DNA of 64,000 bases from Symbiodinium natans (GCA_905221605.1 CAJNDS010000331.1:95597-159596), one strand, 5' to 3'. Positions 1-12,680 are shown, counted from the stretch's first letter. Translations and numbers: made by a program. Notes: generated by a model not told the origin, from the sequence alone.

Positions 1-369
1 GCCAGGCGACAGCACGTGCCCGAAGCCGAGCTGCTGCAGCTGCCTCTGCGGCACGCGCCCCAAAACTCAAAAGCACTGCAGCGCCTTTGCGAAATCACAG
101 GCTGGCTGGCCGTACGTCTTCACAAAAAAAACAAGGCCAAGCCAGGAACCCAAAAACAATCCGCATGACAACAGTGCCGGAGTGAAACCCCCCACTTTAA
201 CGTCCATTCCGTATGCCGTATGCACATTTTATAGACAGTATGGCGACGCAGGGTAGTTGACTAATTGAGGCGAAAAACCTCATGTTACGGCGTGTCTGTC
301 GGAAGCGTATCGACTGAGACTGCGTGTTGGCTTTGGTTGTACCCGGTCAGAACTCATCATCTTGGATCC
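1..369. other. No gene recognised
   Basis: Mixed-composition sequence without a convincing reading frame, RNA gene or repeat. It leads directly into the tandem repeat that begins near 370. Confidence 0.4.
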
Positions 370-1735
370 CCGTACGCGCCGCAGTCCGCTCTCGCGCCCC
401 TCCGGCTCTGCCCTCCCAGTACTACATGTACTACAACTCAACGAAAATCCCTCAGCTTCCCTCGCCGCCGTACGCGCCGTCGTACGCGCCGCAGTCCGCT
501 CTCGCGCACCTCCGGCTCTGTCCTCCCAGTACTACAATTGTACTACCCCTCAGCTTTCCACGCCGCCGTACGCGCCGTCGTACGCGCCGCAGTCCGCTCA
601 CATTTGTACTGAAATTCAACGAAAATCCCTCCGCCGTACGCGCCGTCAATCGTGCCGCAGTCCGCTCTCTTCAACGAAAATCCCTCCGCCGTACGCGCCG
701 TCGTGCGTGCCGCAGTCCGCTCTCGCGCCCCTCCGGCTTTGTCCTCCAGTACTACATGTGTACTACAATTCAACGAAAACCCCTCCGCCGTACGCGCCGT
801 CGTACGCGGCACCGTCGTACGTGCCGCAGTCCGCTCTCGCGCTCCTCCGGCTCTATCCTCCAATACTACATTTGTACTATACAATTCAACGAAAATCCCT
901 CCGCCGTACGCGCCGTCGTACGTGCCGCAGTCCGCTCATTTGTACTACAAATCAACGAAAATCCCTCCGCCGCACGCGCCGTCGTACGTGCCGCAGTCCG
1001 CTCTCGCGCCCCTCCGGCTCTGTCCTCCAGTACTACATTTGTACTACAATTCAACGAAAATCCCTCCGCCATACGCGCCGTCGTACGTGCCGCAGTTCCG
1101 CTCTCGCGCCCCTCCGGCTCTGTCCTCCAGTACTACATTTGTACTACAATTCAAGCAAAATCCCTTCGCCGTACGCGCCGTCGCACGCGCCGTCGTACGT
1201 GCCGCAGTCCGCTCTCGCGCCCCTCCGGCTCTGTCCTCCAGTACTTTATTTGTACTACAACTCAACGAAAATCCCTCCGCCGTACACCCCGTCGTCCTCG
1301 CCGTCGTACGTGCCGCAGTCCGCTCTCGCGCCCCTCCGGCTCTGTCCTCCGTTTGTATTACAATTCAACGAAAGTCCCTCCGCCGTACGCGCCGTCGTAC
1401 GCGCCGTCGTACGTGCCGCAGTCCGCTCTCGCGCCCCTCCGGCTCTGTCCTCGAGTACTACATGTGTACTATACAATTCAACGAAAATCCCTCCGCCGTA
1501 CGCGCCGTCGCACGCGCCGTGCATGCGTGCCGCTGTCCGCTCTCGCGCCCCTCCGGCTCTGTCCTCCAGCACTACATTTGTACTACAATTCTTCGAAAAT
1601 CCCTCCGCGTACGCGCCGTCGTACGTGCCGCAGTCCGCTCTCGCCCCCCTCCGGCTCTGTCCTCCAGGACTACATTTGTACTACAATTCACCGAAAATCC
1701 CTCCGCCATACGCGCCGTCGTACAAGCAACACGCT
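370..1735. repeat. ~110-bp GC-rich minisatellite, about 13 diverged copies
   Basis: Units start with a run of CCGTACGCGCCGTCGTACG type, followed by a CGCAGTCCGCTCTCGCGCC block, a TCCTCCAGTACTACA block and an ATTCAACGAAAATCC block. Spacing varies from about 100 to 118 bp because of small indels. The repeat lacks stop codons in several frames, so long open frames cross it on both strands. They encode only the periodic RAVVRAAVRS / RRTRRRTCRSPL type peptides and are not read as genes. Confidence 0.9.
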
Positions 1736-3719
1736 TTCACCCCGCGGCTCTGATCTCCCCGCTTCGTTCATTCCCGTTTCGTTTTTATCCCCGTTTCGCT
1801 TTCACCCTGCGCCGCCATTCCCCGGTATCGTGCTCTCGCGTTTTGAACCTAAACAAGAACCCAACATCCGAGATGTTTTTGGGAGAAAAAGGGCCTCTAA
1901 AGGTCCACAACCCTTCTCAATCTTTGTTTCAGCTGCTTTTGCCATGCTCGGTCTGCTCGGTGTCGCGAACACATGGCAGGGATGACAGGCGCGATTTGGA
2001 CCACTGAATGGCACGGGACTGGGGCGAGAGAAAGCCGTCACGGAAACGTTCCGAAAGCGTCACTAGCAGCTTGAAAAAGAACCTTGACATGGATATATGA
2101 CGCTTTGCTTCCCGATGGCCACTTCAATATTGCCTTCGTTCGCCCCTTGAATCAAAGTCAGACGAAGGGGAACTTCTTCTCGACTTTTTTTTGTGAATGC
2201 AAACATTTTTGGCTGTAGAAAGAAGTCATTGTGGACTTTGACGTTGGGTTGGCCAGGCAACGTGGATGTGGCAGCTCCCAAGTTCGTTGTTCTACGGACG
2301 TCCTGCACGTTCCTGCGCTGTTCCTGCACTGTCCACTCTCAGGTACACAGAGGAAGCAAGGGGATCAGTGGCCGCGGCGGACGCCTGCTTGTCTGGGAGT
2401 GAGATATTTGACAGCAGATAAAAGAATACCCGAGCGTTGCCCCCCCGAGGATGCTCCGGCGCCCCTGGCCGTCGCGGCTTGCGATTGCAGTAGCAGCTCT
2501 GAGACAATTTTTTTGAGTCTTGCACAGCCTCTGAGACTCTCTGTTCTGTCACATTGTGGAGTTTGAGTGTACAGTTAACTGTACAACACAGAACAGTGAC
2601 ACAACAGGATCACATAAAATCTCGGAGTCAAGAATAGCCATGAGTCATTGATGAGTCATGTGATCACGTGCCAAGGGCACACCCAGCACAGCCAGCACTG
2701 GCACGCGACGGGCCACGCGACAGGCGCTCTCTGCTCTGCTGTTGCCGCTGTTGCCGCTGTTGCTGCTGTCAGAAGTTTTCTTGTCAGGGGAGACTTTTGC
2801 ATATATTGAGAGAGTGAGGGCATTTTGCTCTCTGGGAGGGGCTCTGCATCGCTCTCAGCGCCAGGCTGGCATGCTGGAGGCCACGCTGTTGGTGCTTTTG
2901 CTGCGTCCGCAAGCGCAGCACTCTTTGCCGGTGTGCTGGCGCGACGCTCCTTGGCAGAGCGGGGCCCCCCTCAGAACAGAAGTTGAGTAATCAGAGGGAT
3001 GGGGGCGGGGCGGGCCCCCCCCCCCACCCATGTGTTGGCGGGGTCAGGGGTAGAGAGAGCACTGATGCGCTGAAGCTCGGGGCCCCCGGCTTGGCTGGCA
3101 GATTCCTGCTTGGAAACAAAAGAGTTGTACTTCTCAGTAGTAGTGCAAAGCATTTCAGTGCTAACCTGAAATTAAAGATGGGCCCTGCCAAAAGCAAAAG
3201 CTCCGAATCGCAGCTTATCTTCTCGCCCCAGGTTACAGGCATGTGGGAGTTGAGAGTTGAAATTGATGCATTGCACGATGCTTGCGTGCAACTTCTCTTA
3301 CTCAAAACGAGGTCGCGGCACTGGGATGCCGGGGATGCCGGGGCTCCTTCGCGCGCTGCGTGCGCTGCGCGTGTGAGAGTGGCCTGCTGCGGAGCTGCGA
3401 TCCGGGCAGCCGATCTCTGAGACGAAGGGGGGGCGGAGAGCGCTCTCTGACTATATCGTGCTCTTTGAGAAAGACTCACTCAGAGAGAAGTCTCACCTTA
3501 ATAACAAGGAATCAAAAAAAATCCATAAGTGTTTTTGGTCTGTTCTCATTACGTCTTGGCCTCCGAGTCTCTGACAGGAGGGAAGGGAAGGGGGGTGCTG
3601 CCACGGGGTAGAGTCGGTAGCAGAGAGCAGAGCTCTCAAGTGTAGGGTCTACTAGTAGCACTTTTGTACAGCGAGAGAGAGGGAGAGAGAGCCCAATTGT
3701 GTCATTTTGTGTCACTCTC

Positions 3720-3720
<1 letters not shown>
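1736..3720. other. No defensible gene; possible exon-like patch near 2740-2990
   Basis: Short open frames exist on both strands but show no family resemblance. The 2740-2990 stretch is GC-rich and Leu/Arg-rich in one plus frame, like the exon islands further along, but I cannot place splice sites. Confidence 0.3.

Positions 3721-3722
<2 letters not shown>

Positions 3723-3754
<32 letters not shown>
3723..3754. repeat. (CT)n microsatellite
   Basis: About 16 uninterrupted CT units, preceded upstream by a short GA-rich stretch near 3670-3692. Confidence 0.9.
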
Positions 3755-3756
<2 letters not shown>

Positions 3757-4516
3757 ACACGCCTATGGGGACATGGCGCTCAAAAAGAGTTCAAAGCAAA
3801 ACTCTCCACTTTACACATTCATAATTCTGTTTATTTTTCCTTTATGCCCGTCAGACTGAGTCAGACAGTGCAATTGTTGAATCCTCATGACGCTGCGCGG
3901 CAGGAGGATTGGCACGTGGGGGAGTCGGTTCCGGCTCTCAGGAGTCGCAGGGGCACCAGAAGGGCAGATACTTGGTACATGGCACTGCGGCGCTCGTGCA
4001 CCGGGCAGTGCACTAGGTGGTGGCGCTCATTGAGTCCCGTGCACGCGAGGCCTCGTTTCTTCCTCTCCGTTTGTTCGTGGCCTGATTCCATCATTCCATC
4101 GTCTTGGCTGCAGATTGGCCTCGCTGCCGTCCACCGACGGTGGGGATGCCTATCAAAATCTATCAAGAACCATAATCACAAGAACACCGTGAAGATAGAA
4201 GGAAAGAGCCGAAACACTAGACCCTGAACCCTCGCGAGTGCACAAGAAGCCAGATTGATATAGCAGCTATGTCTGCAATGTCTCAACACGTTGGGTCTTT
4301 GGATGCTTTTGCATGCTCTAGGTCAATGCAATTCGAGATCACCCAGTTCTCAGACACCGCTTCCTACAACCGGGTCGTCTCGCATTGCAGCTCGGAAATC
4401 TTCAGCAAGTTCGGGGCGAGTTTGTTCCTCTTCGCCGTAATTTTAAGCTGCGCGACCCGCCTCGGCCCGGCCCAGCGTATCCGCCTGAGCATGGTGATTC
4501 CGCACCCCAAGCAATG

Positions 4517-4569
4517 AGGGTTGGGTTTCGGGTTTAGGTCCGGGTTGAGGGTTAGTTTAGGGTTGCGGG
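4517..4569. repeat. Degenerate TTTAGGG-type telomere-like tract
   Basis: A run of imperfect GGGTTT / GGGTTTAGG / GGGTTAG units. Similar tracts recur near 6.9, 26.7 and 48-49.5 kb. Read as interstitial and decayed, not as a chromosome end. Confidence 0.6.
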
Positions 4570-4613
4570 CTTTGGGGGCTCACACTTCACGATTTGGCGA
4601 AAAGTAAAAGGAG

Positions 4614-4720
4614 AGGGGTGGGGAGAGCAGGGGGGGCAGGGGGGACACGCGGGAGGCAGGGGGGGGGCAGGGGGGCGGGGGCAGGGGGGGGAGGGGCGGG
4701 GGGCGCGGGACGGCGATGCA
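4614..4720 (+). repeat. G-run-rich tract with G-quadruplex potential
   Basis: Many runs of three to nine G separated by one- to five-base spacers on the plus strand (for example around 4655-4705). The open frames on both strands here are compositional. Confidence 0.7.
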
Positions 4721-5360
4721 AAAAAAGGAAGCGCCTGTGCAGGACAGCGGTGGAGGGAGCCTCACAGCCACGGCTAAACAATGAATAAGAAACACTCTGC
4801 CAAGGCCGGCGCTTTTTTGGAGGTGTTTATTTTTGTTTAGTTCTGGCCGAGAGAGCCACGGCTAAGCAAAAAGCAACAAATCTTCGCTTCCGCCCTAGGC
4901 ACAAGGCATCACACGTCACGAAACGTGCCGAGAACTTGACGAGGCCTTTTCCAGGACCCCGCACGAGTGCTGGTGAGCCGCGGGCTAAGAGTTGGGCCTG
5001 GCTTTGGAAAATTAAACCAGAAAGCTGCAAAGCTTCTGGCAACAAAAGCCGGGCGGGTCTCACAAGCCTAGCAAGCATCGCACAATCGTTTCCAGGGCAG
5101 TTTTCAACTCGACTCAGAGCTTTTGAGTTGGGCTTTCTTTGTTTTCATTTCTGCCCAATTCTCCGAACTGAGTGGCGGACCGCGATCGGGCCGATCGGGC
5201 CTAGTAAACTGCGAGGCCGCAGTGCGCGCGGCACCCAACTCCTTCTACTTCTGGAGCAGGCGCGCACTGTCTCTCGTACATAAATGGGCCTGCCAGTGTA
5301 AGGGAGCCACTCTGAGTCTCTCGCTCTTTACGCTTTTGGTTGACTTTGTCGCTGTCTCAC

Positions 5361-5435
5361 CACTCTCTCTCTCTCTCTCTCTCTCTCTCGCTCTCTCTCT
5401 GTCTCTCTCTGTCTCTCTCTCTGCCTCTCTCTCTT

Positions 5436-5486
<51 letters not shown>
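5361..5486. repeat. Imperfect (CT)n microsatellite
   Basis: CT dinucleotides interrupted by CTGT, CTTT and CTCG steps. It ends just before an exon-like island, and a GA tract follows that island, so the two tracts are mutually complementary. Confidence 0.9.
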
Positions 5487-5488
<2 letters not shown>

Positions 5489-5499
5489 TTCTGGGAGAA

Positions 5500-5582
5500 G
5501 CTGAGTCAGAGGCCTTCCCGGAGAGGCTTCTGTGCCTCGAGCGCCGGCACTTCGACGAGGCCCGGGGCCAGGCGCCTGCAAT

Positions 5583-5586
<4 letters not shown>
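5500..5586 (+). CDS. Exon-like island, unknown protein
   Basis: A GC-rich open frame reads AESEAFPERLLCLERRHFDE followed by ARGQAPAM; it looks like an amphipathic helix. It sits exactly between a (CT)n tract upstream and a (GA)n tract downstream, as expected of an internal exon whose flanking introns begin and end in microsatellite. No family was recognised and exact splice sites are not resolved, so the boundaries are those of the coding-like composition. Confidence 0.35.

Positions 5587-5626
<40 letters not shown>
5585..5626. repeat. (GA)n microsatellite
   Basis: About 20 GA units directly after the exon-like island. Complementary to the CT tract on the other side of the island. Confidence 0.9.
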
Positions 5627-5630
<4 letters not shown>

Positions 5631-6918
5631 GAGCGCAAATGAGAGAGCAAAAAACTCAAGAGCAAAATCAATCAAGCAATGAGGTGTGCAATCATTGCTA
5701 TTGTGCGATGTGCAACGGCAAATGCGATTATGGATTCGGGGGGGAAGGGTGTGGAACTCAAACCTTTCTGTCTTCATGTCAAGGTCTGCTTTTGAGGCTT
5801 CCCGACCCCGCGAAACCACCAACTGGGAGAACCAGGAACTACCAGAACTCGCGCATGCGAGGTGCCCAAAAAGGGAAAAGCCTGCATTTCTGACCTCCTG
5901 TGAGGCTCTGGGGGGTTGGAGCGGGGGTGAGAAGTGAAAAATCAGGAGCCTCAGGGTGGCTGTAAGGCACTGTAAGGACTGTGAGGACGGTGGACATGTG
6001 GGGAAGTGCTCTCTGAATGTCTTAAGACATCTCAACAACGAACCTGGAACCTGGCATATTTTGTCCTCAGCTTCTGAACATATCCGGCCGAAGCCCAAGC
6101 TCAAAGCTAAGAAACCAGGAGCTGTTTCAGGCCAGGGGGTCTCCAGGGGCCTTTGAATGGGAACGGGCTGAACCTCTTTGGGCAGATCCCGCGAGTCCTG
6201 CGAGTCAACAAGAATCAGTCTGGGTTAATGTGGGTCCAGACTGAGTCAACACTTAAATTACACCGACTCCAACACTTTCGAAGACTACAGCTATGACACT
6301 GCGCTGTCTCAGGCTTTGCTCCAGGAGACCTGTGTCTCTGGCTTGCAGGCTCCTGACCTCGAGGAGGGAATCATAAATCACCGTGCCCATAGGGTTGGCG
6401 TTGGCGATGGCGTTGGCCATCGCGCTGAGAGCGGTCTCGAAACGTGTCTTATCTCTCCACGAGAGTCGGTTTTTTGGGGGTGGCTTGAACGTGACTGAAC
6501 GTGAGGAGAAGTTCGTGGCGTCAGCGGCCTTCGCGGCACTCTGGCACTTTCTCGAAGCCTCGAACATGCCTGCTGCCTCGGTTGGAGAGAATCCAGAATC
6601 CACCAAACTAAGAGAAGGGAGAAAGAGAGAAGGCGGCTCTTCTCTCTTTGGTCAGAAGAAGAAGATAAGGTGGTTTTAAGGAAAGGGGGAGGGAGAGAGG
6701 GGGATTCATGGGGATCTTCTCCTGTCCCCGCCTCAATTTCCTGTCTGAGTGTTCGCTGTTCGCCCCCTGAGGCATCTTCAGATCCCGGCCGTTCTGGTGC
6801 GCTTCCGCGCACGGGCCCCAAGAGAGCATTTCATGTCAAATTTTACTCTCATAATTTTAACGCTACGCGACCCGCCTCGGCCCGATTCCGCAGCGCCCAA
6901 GTCGCTGGACCCCAGCAA
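5627..6918. other. No gene recognised
   Basis: Open frames of 60-147 codons occur on both strands, but their composition is inconsistent and none carries a recognisable motif. Confidence 0.35.
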
Positions 6919-7150
6919 TAAGGGTTGGGTTTAGGGTTCCGGGTTTATGGTTTGGGGTTTGGGGGTTGTAGGGTTGAGGGCTTAGGGCTCAAGGTTCACG
7001 GTTTGGGGTTTGGGTTTTTGGGTTTAGAAGCCGGCGGGGGCGGGGGGGGGGTGGCAGCCAAGGGGGGGGGGTGGGGGGGGGGGGGGGGGGCGGGAGTGGC
7101 TTGCAACAACCTTGTTTGTTTTGGGGGTTGGGGGGGGGGGGGGGGGGGGG
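6919..7150. repeat. Telomere-like GGGTTT units followed by poly-G runs
   Basis: Imperfect GGGTTTAGGG / GGTTTGGGG units run to about 7030. They are followed by long G homopolymer stretches near 7065-7090 and 7130-7150. Confidence 0.7.
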
Positions 7151-7299
7151 AGTGTGTGCTGCTTAAATCCTCGTAGGGTTTATTTGGAAGCTGACAGTCG
7201 TGTTTACAAAGGAAAACAGACCCCAAAACGTATATACTTCTTTACAAGATGCCACTTCCAAATAAACCCTATTGGGTTTCTGGGGGGCTGGGGGTCATG

Positions 7300-9830
7300 G
7301 GGGTCAAGAATTAATATTTTAAATACTTTAAATAATTTAAATGCCCGTCGGGGGGGGTCCCGGGCCCCTGCCTCCCGGTAATAAATATTTACAATAATTT
7401 TAAATAAATTTTAAATAATTTAAATACCTGGGCATTTAAATTATTTAAATTTTATTCGGTACGAGCCCGGGGGCACTCAATAATTTTAATATAATCCAAT
7501 TTATAATTAAATGCCCCATTCGGGCCGGGTATTTAAATATTTTGAATTATTTTAATTCCCGGGAGCAGGGGGGCCCGGGCCCCCCCCCCCCCCCCCCCTG
7601 GGGGGCATTTAAAAAAATTATTTAAATTATTAATTATTTAAATTATTTAACATTATTTAATTCCCGGAACTAAATTACGAGCCCGGGCCTCCCCCAATAC
7701 TAATCACGAGCCCGGGCCCCCCCCCAATACTAAATTTCACGAGCCGGGCCCTCCCCCCAATACCGACATTAATTACGAGCCCGGGCCTTCCCCCCCCCAA
7801 GACTAACTACTACGAGCCGTATGAATAAAATCATTTACTATAATTCTGGCCCCCCCCTTTAAATAATTTAAATGCCCCAAAGGGGGTATTTCAAATTAAT
7901 TTAATTCGGCGCGGGGTAATTTAAAAAATTTAAATGCCCCGCCGGGGAAGGTCCGGGCCCCTGCCCCCCGGGAATTAAATAATTTAATACCTGGGCATTA
8001 TTTAACTCCTGTGCATTTAAATTATTAATTCCCCGGCCCGAACTAAATATTTAAATAATTTAAATGCACCAGTATTTAAATATGCCCCAGGTTTTTAATT
8101 TATTTAAATTTTTAATTCCCGGGAGGCACGGGGGCCCGGACCCCCCCCCCCTGGGCATTTAAATTGTTTTAAATTTTTAATTAATTTAAATTATTTAAGT
8201 ATTATTTACCCCAGACTTATTTTAATCCCACCCCTAAATCACCCCCAATACTAAATTACGAGCCCGGGCCTCCCCCCAATTGCGGACCCGGTCCTTCCCC
8301 CAAGACTAATCACGAGCCCGGGGAATTAAATATAACCCCCCCCCCCAGTTACTAACCATTACGAGCCCAGGGCCTAAAAAATTCATTAAATTAATTTACG
8401 AGCCCCGGGCCTTCCCCCATACTAACTATGTACAAGCCGAGGATTTAAATATTGTTAAATGGTCGGACCCCCCCCATTTAAAAATTTACATGCCCCAGGG
8501 TATTAAAGATATTTAAATATTTAATTCGGGCCGGGATTAAAATAATTAATAATATTTAAATAATTTAAAAAAAAATATTTTTTCAAAAGATTTAAATTCC
8601 CGGGGCCCCCTGCCGTAATTAATACTTCTAAATTTAAATTACCTGGGGCATTATTTAAATACCTGGGGCCCCGGCCCGAATTAAATAATTTGAATAATTA
8701 AATGCACCAGGTATTTAAATATGCCCCAGGTTTAATTATTTAATTTTTCATTCCCGGGAGGCAGGGGGCCCGGACCACCCCCCCCTGGGGCATTTAAACT
8801 ATTTAAATTATTTAAATTATTTTACATTATTTAATAATTCCCCGGCATCACCCCAATACTAAATTACGAGCCCGGGCCTCCCCCCCGAGCCCCCCCCCCC
8901 CCCCCCACACTAAATACGAGCCGGGCCTACTAATTACGATCCCGGCCTTCCCCCAATACCAAATTACGAGCCAGGAAATTTAATTTAATTTTTAAAAATA
9001 ACGGACCCCCCATTTAAAAAATTTAAATGCCCCAGGTATTTAATTATTAATTATTTAATTCGTGCCGGAGGAATTACTAATTTGAATAATTTGCATAATT
9101 TTAAAATACTTTAATCTTTCAAAGAATTTAAATGCCTCCTGGGGGGGGGTCCGGGGGCCCCCTGCCTCCCGTATTAATACTTTAAATAATCTAAAATACC
9201 TGGGCATTATTTAATACCTGGGGCATTTAAATTATTTATTATCCCCGTACCGAATTAAATATTTACATAATTTAATGCCCCATATTAAATTATTTAAGTT
9301 TTTAATTCCCGGGAGGCAGGGGGCCCGGACCCCCCCCCCCTGGCATTTAATTATTAAAAAAACAGAAAGAAAATTATTAACTATTTAAATTTTTCAAATT
9401 ATTTAACGACTTATTTAAGTAGTTAATTGTTTAAAGTTTTTAATTTGTTTAATTTTAATTCCCCGGACCACCCCCAATCTAAATTACGAGCCCGGGCCTC
9501 CTCCCCAATACTAAATCACGAGCCGGCCTCCCCCCAATACTAAATTACGAGCCATGGCCTGCCGAGGAACTAATTTTTAATAATGGACCCCCAATTTGAA
9601 TAATAAAATGCCCCAGGTATTACATTAATTAACTTCGGGCCGGGTAATTAATAATATTTAAATAAATATCAAATAATTTAAATAATTTGCAATAATTCAT
9701 TTAAATAATTTAAATCATTTAAATGCCCGCCGGGGGGGTAAATTAAATAATTCAAATAAATTAATACCTGGGCATTTAAATTATTTAATTATTAAACTAT
9801 TTAATTCCCGGCACGAAATTATTTAAACTA
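7300..9830. repeat. Higher-order repeat of ATTTAAAT palindromes and poly-C/CCCGGG blocks
   Basis: Four diverged copies of a roughly 560-630-bp period can be followed by a GGGAGGCAGGGGGCCCGGAC block and its C-run, near 7560, 8120, 8755 and 9310. Each copy then holds a nested ~30-bp repeat of type CCCCAATACTAAATTACGAG plus CCCGGGCC. The rest is ATTTAAATAATTTAAAT-like palindromic AT sequence. Almost no open frames occur on either strand. Confidence 0.75.
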
Positions 9831-10335
9831 TCGCGGCTCACTTGGCCAAATTTTGCCGGGCAGCCTCCGGGCAAAATTTTGCCAAATCGGGCTGCCCTTC
9901 GTATGCGATGAGAATGCGCGGCTCGATTTGGCCAAATTTTGCCCGGAGGCTGCCCGCCAAAATTTGCCAAATCGAGCCGCATTTCTCAGCTCGTAACGAC
10001 GAGCAGCCCCCGATTTGGCCAAATTTTGCCAGCAGACGGCCGGCAAAATTTGGCCAAATCGAGCCGCGCCTTTCTGGAGGCCCCGAATGATTTAAAAAAA
10101 CGATCGCGGCGTCGATTTGGGCCAAATTTTTGCCGGGCATCTGCGGCAAAAATTGGGCTGCTCGTCGTATGCGATGAGAAATGCGCGGCTCGATGGGGCC
10201 CAAATTTTGCCGGGCAGCCTCCGGGCAAAATTTGGCCAAATCGGGCTGCCCTTCGTTGCGATGATGCGAAATGCTCGGCTCGATTTGGCCAAATTTTGCC
10301 CGGAGGCGCCCGCAAAATTTGGCCAAAGTCGGGCC
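9830..10335. repeat. ~88-bp tandem repeat in which each unit is a hairpin
   Basis: Each unit contains CTCGATTTGGCCAAATTTTG and its near-perfect reverse complement, separated by about 10-15 bases. Hairpins are visible at about 9922-9976, 10010-10063, 10110-10160, 10189-10246 and 10278-10330. Because units are self-complementary, similar peptides appear in open frames on both strands. These are not genes. Confidence 0.8.
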
Positions 10336-10369
10336 CCTGCATCTTCAGCGCGAGACAAACGGACACCCA

Positions 10370-12680
10370 AAAGAAAAACACTCAGGGTGTTTTTGCTCGT
10401 TTGAAGACACAGAAGCGATTAAAAGGGACGCCCATTTTGGATTGGCAGCAATCCACTGATGCTCATGATTCTCTCTCCCCTCTCCATATGGGCGATGGAA
10501 CGGGTGTCCTTTCCATCGTTTTCTGCATCTTCAAGGGAAAAACGGACACCCACAAGAAGGAAAAGTAACATAAGAGATAGGGAGGGAAATGAAGACTCCC
10601 CATTTTACTCATTCCCTTTCCTCTCTTCTTATCTGCTATTTTTCTTATTCGCTTCAAAAGCAACATAAGGGAAAGGGGATTTCCTGAAGAGGAGAGAGGG
10701 AACCTATCTGTGAAAGCAAAATGGGTTTTCTAATTCGAAAGGGAATAGGGAGAGACAAGGGAGAGATGATATGTACAGCTTTGCGCCTTATTTGTGATTC
10801 CGTCTCTTGCTTCCTGTCTCTTCTATTCCTTGCAGCACGCTTCGAGAACATAGCATCCTTGTTATCTTCTCTCTCACTTCCCTTTCCTTCTCTTCTTCTG
10901 CTTCCTTTAACTGATAAAACACAAGAAAGGAACTCATATGATAAAGCAGTGGAAGGGTAAGCAGAGGGTGACTCCTTGCGCGGACCTTTTAAACTCCATA
11001 TATTCTCCTCTCGGCCTATCTCTTCTGTTCCTTTCCTTACCTTCTCCTTCTCATAGTTTCTTCCTTTTTGTTTTTCTCATTTCGAAAAGAAAAGAGCGCC
11101 TTGTTTTGTCTCTCCCTCTTCCCCATTCATCTCTCTTCTATTCTTTTCTTTGCTCTTCCCATTTAAAAAGCAATCCATTGTATCTCTCTCTCTCCTTCTC
11201 TCTTCCTCCAACGGGTGTCCTTTTGGATCTTTTTCTGCATCTTCAAGTGAAGACAAAGGACAAAGAGAAAAACTGAGGTGCCCCTTTTGCTCGATTGAAG
11301 ACACAGAACGATTAAAAGGAACACCCATTTTGGATTGGCAGCAAACCCACTGATGCTCATGATTCTCTCTCCCCTTACATATGGCGATGGAACGGGTTCC
11401 TTTTCCATCGTTTTTCTGCATCTTCAAGGGAAAAAGGGACACCCCCAAGAAGGAAAGTAACATAAGAGATAGGGAGGGAAATTGAAGAACTCCTCATTTT
11501 ACTTAGTCATCCCTTTCCTCTCTTCTTATCTGCTATTTTTCTTATTCGCTTCAAAAAGCACATAAGGGGAAAGGGGATTCCTAAGAGGAGAGAGGGAACT
11601 ATCTGTAAGAGCAAGAATGGTTTTTTCTAGTTCGAAAGGGAATAGGGAGAGACAAGGGAAAGATGATATGTACAGCTTTGCAGCCTTAATTTTGTGATTC
11701 CGTCTCGTTGCTTTGTCTCTTCTATTCCTTGCAGCACGCTTCCAGAAACATAGCATCCTTGTTATCTCTCCTCTTTCACTTCCCTTTCCCTTCTCTTCTT
11801 CTGCTTCCTTAAACTGATAAAACACAAGAAAGGAACTCATATGAAAAGCGTGGAAGGGTAAGCAGAGGGTGACTCCTTGCGCGTGGACCTTTCCATAATA
11901 GCCCATCATATTCCTCCTCTCGGCCTATCTCTTCTGTTCCTTTCCTCCCTTCTCCTTCTCAATAGTTCTTCCTTGTTTTTTTCATTTCGAAAAGAAAGAG
12001 CGCCCTTGTTTTGTCTCTCCCTCTTCTCCATTCATCTCTCTTCTATTCTTTTCTTTGCTCTTCCCTTTAAAAAGCAATCCATTGTATCTCTCCTCTCTCT
12101 GTCTCTCTCCTCCGCACGCAGAGCCCCCCCGGAGGAAGGCGCCCAAGAGGCAAGGGGCCGCGCGAAGTCCGAGGTCTGTTTGAAACGGAGAACCCCAGTT
12201 TTCGAGCACTCCTAGACTAAGGCAACAGGAGGTGGTTTCCTTCTCCTTCTCTCGTCTCTTCCTCCAACGGGTGTCCCTTTGGATCGTTTCTGCATCTTCA
12301 AGTGAGAAAAAGGACACACCAAAGAAAACCACTGAGGGTGCCCCTTTTGCTCGATGAAAGACACAGAAAACGAGATTAAAAGGTACGCCTTTTGGATGGC
12401 AGCAAATCCCCAGCTGATGATCATGATTCCCTCTCTCCCTGCATATGGGCGATGGGACGGGTGTCCTTTTCAATCGTTTTTCTGCATCTTCAAGGGAGGA
12501 AAAGGGAACCCCCACAAGAATGAAAAGTAACATAAGAGATAGGAGGGAAATTGAAGAACTCCTCATTTTACTAGTCATTCCCTTTCCTCTCTTCTTATCT
12601 GCTATTTTTCTTATTCGCTTTCAAAAGCAACATAAGAGAAAGGGAATTCCTGAAGATGAGGAGGAAGAGCAAGAATGGTT
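10370..12680. repeat. Long direct repeats, two full and one truncated copy (~0.9-1.05 kb)
   Basis: A block beginning with GAAGACACAGAA plus ATTAAAAGG and passing through GCAGCAA..CACTGATG, CATAAGAGATAGG and TGTATCTCTC occurs from about 10381, 11273 and 12331. The third copy is cut near 12660. The second copy has an extra GC-rich insert at about 12110-12225. Copies differ by many single-base indels. Homopolymer-rich CT strands dominate and no protein is recognisable. Confidence 0.75.

Noticed and set aside
324-2007. Overlapping plus-strand open frames of 450-550 codons
   Set aside because: They translate the ~110-bp repeat in three frames at once and give periodic Arg/Pro/Ala peptides. Open frames are a by-product of a repeat lacking stops.
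10381-12680. Protein-coding genes in the repeated CT-rich frames
   Set aside because: The three copies differ by many indels that break every frame; peptides are Ser/Leu/Phe low complexity from CT-rich DNA.
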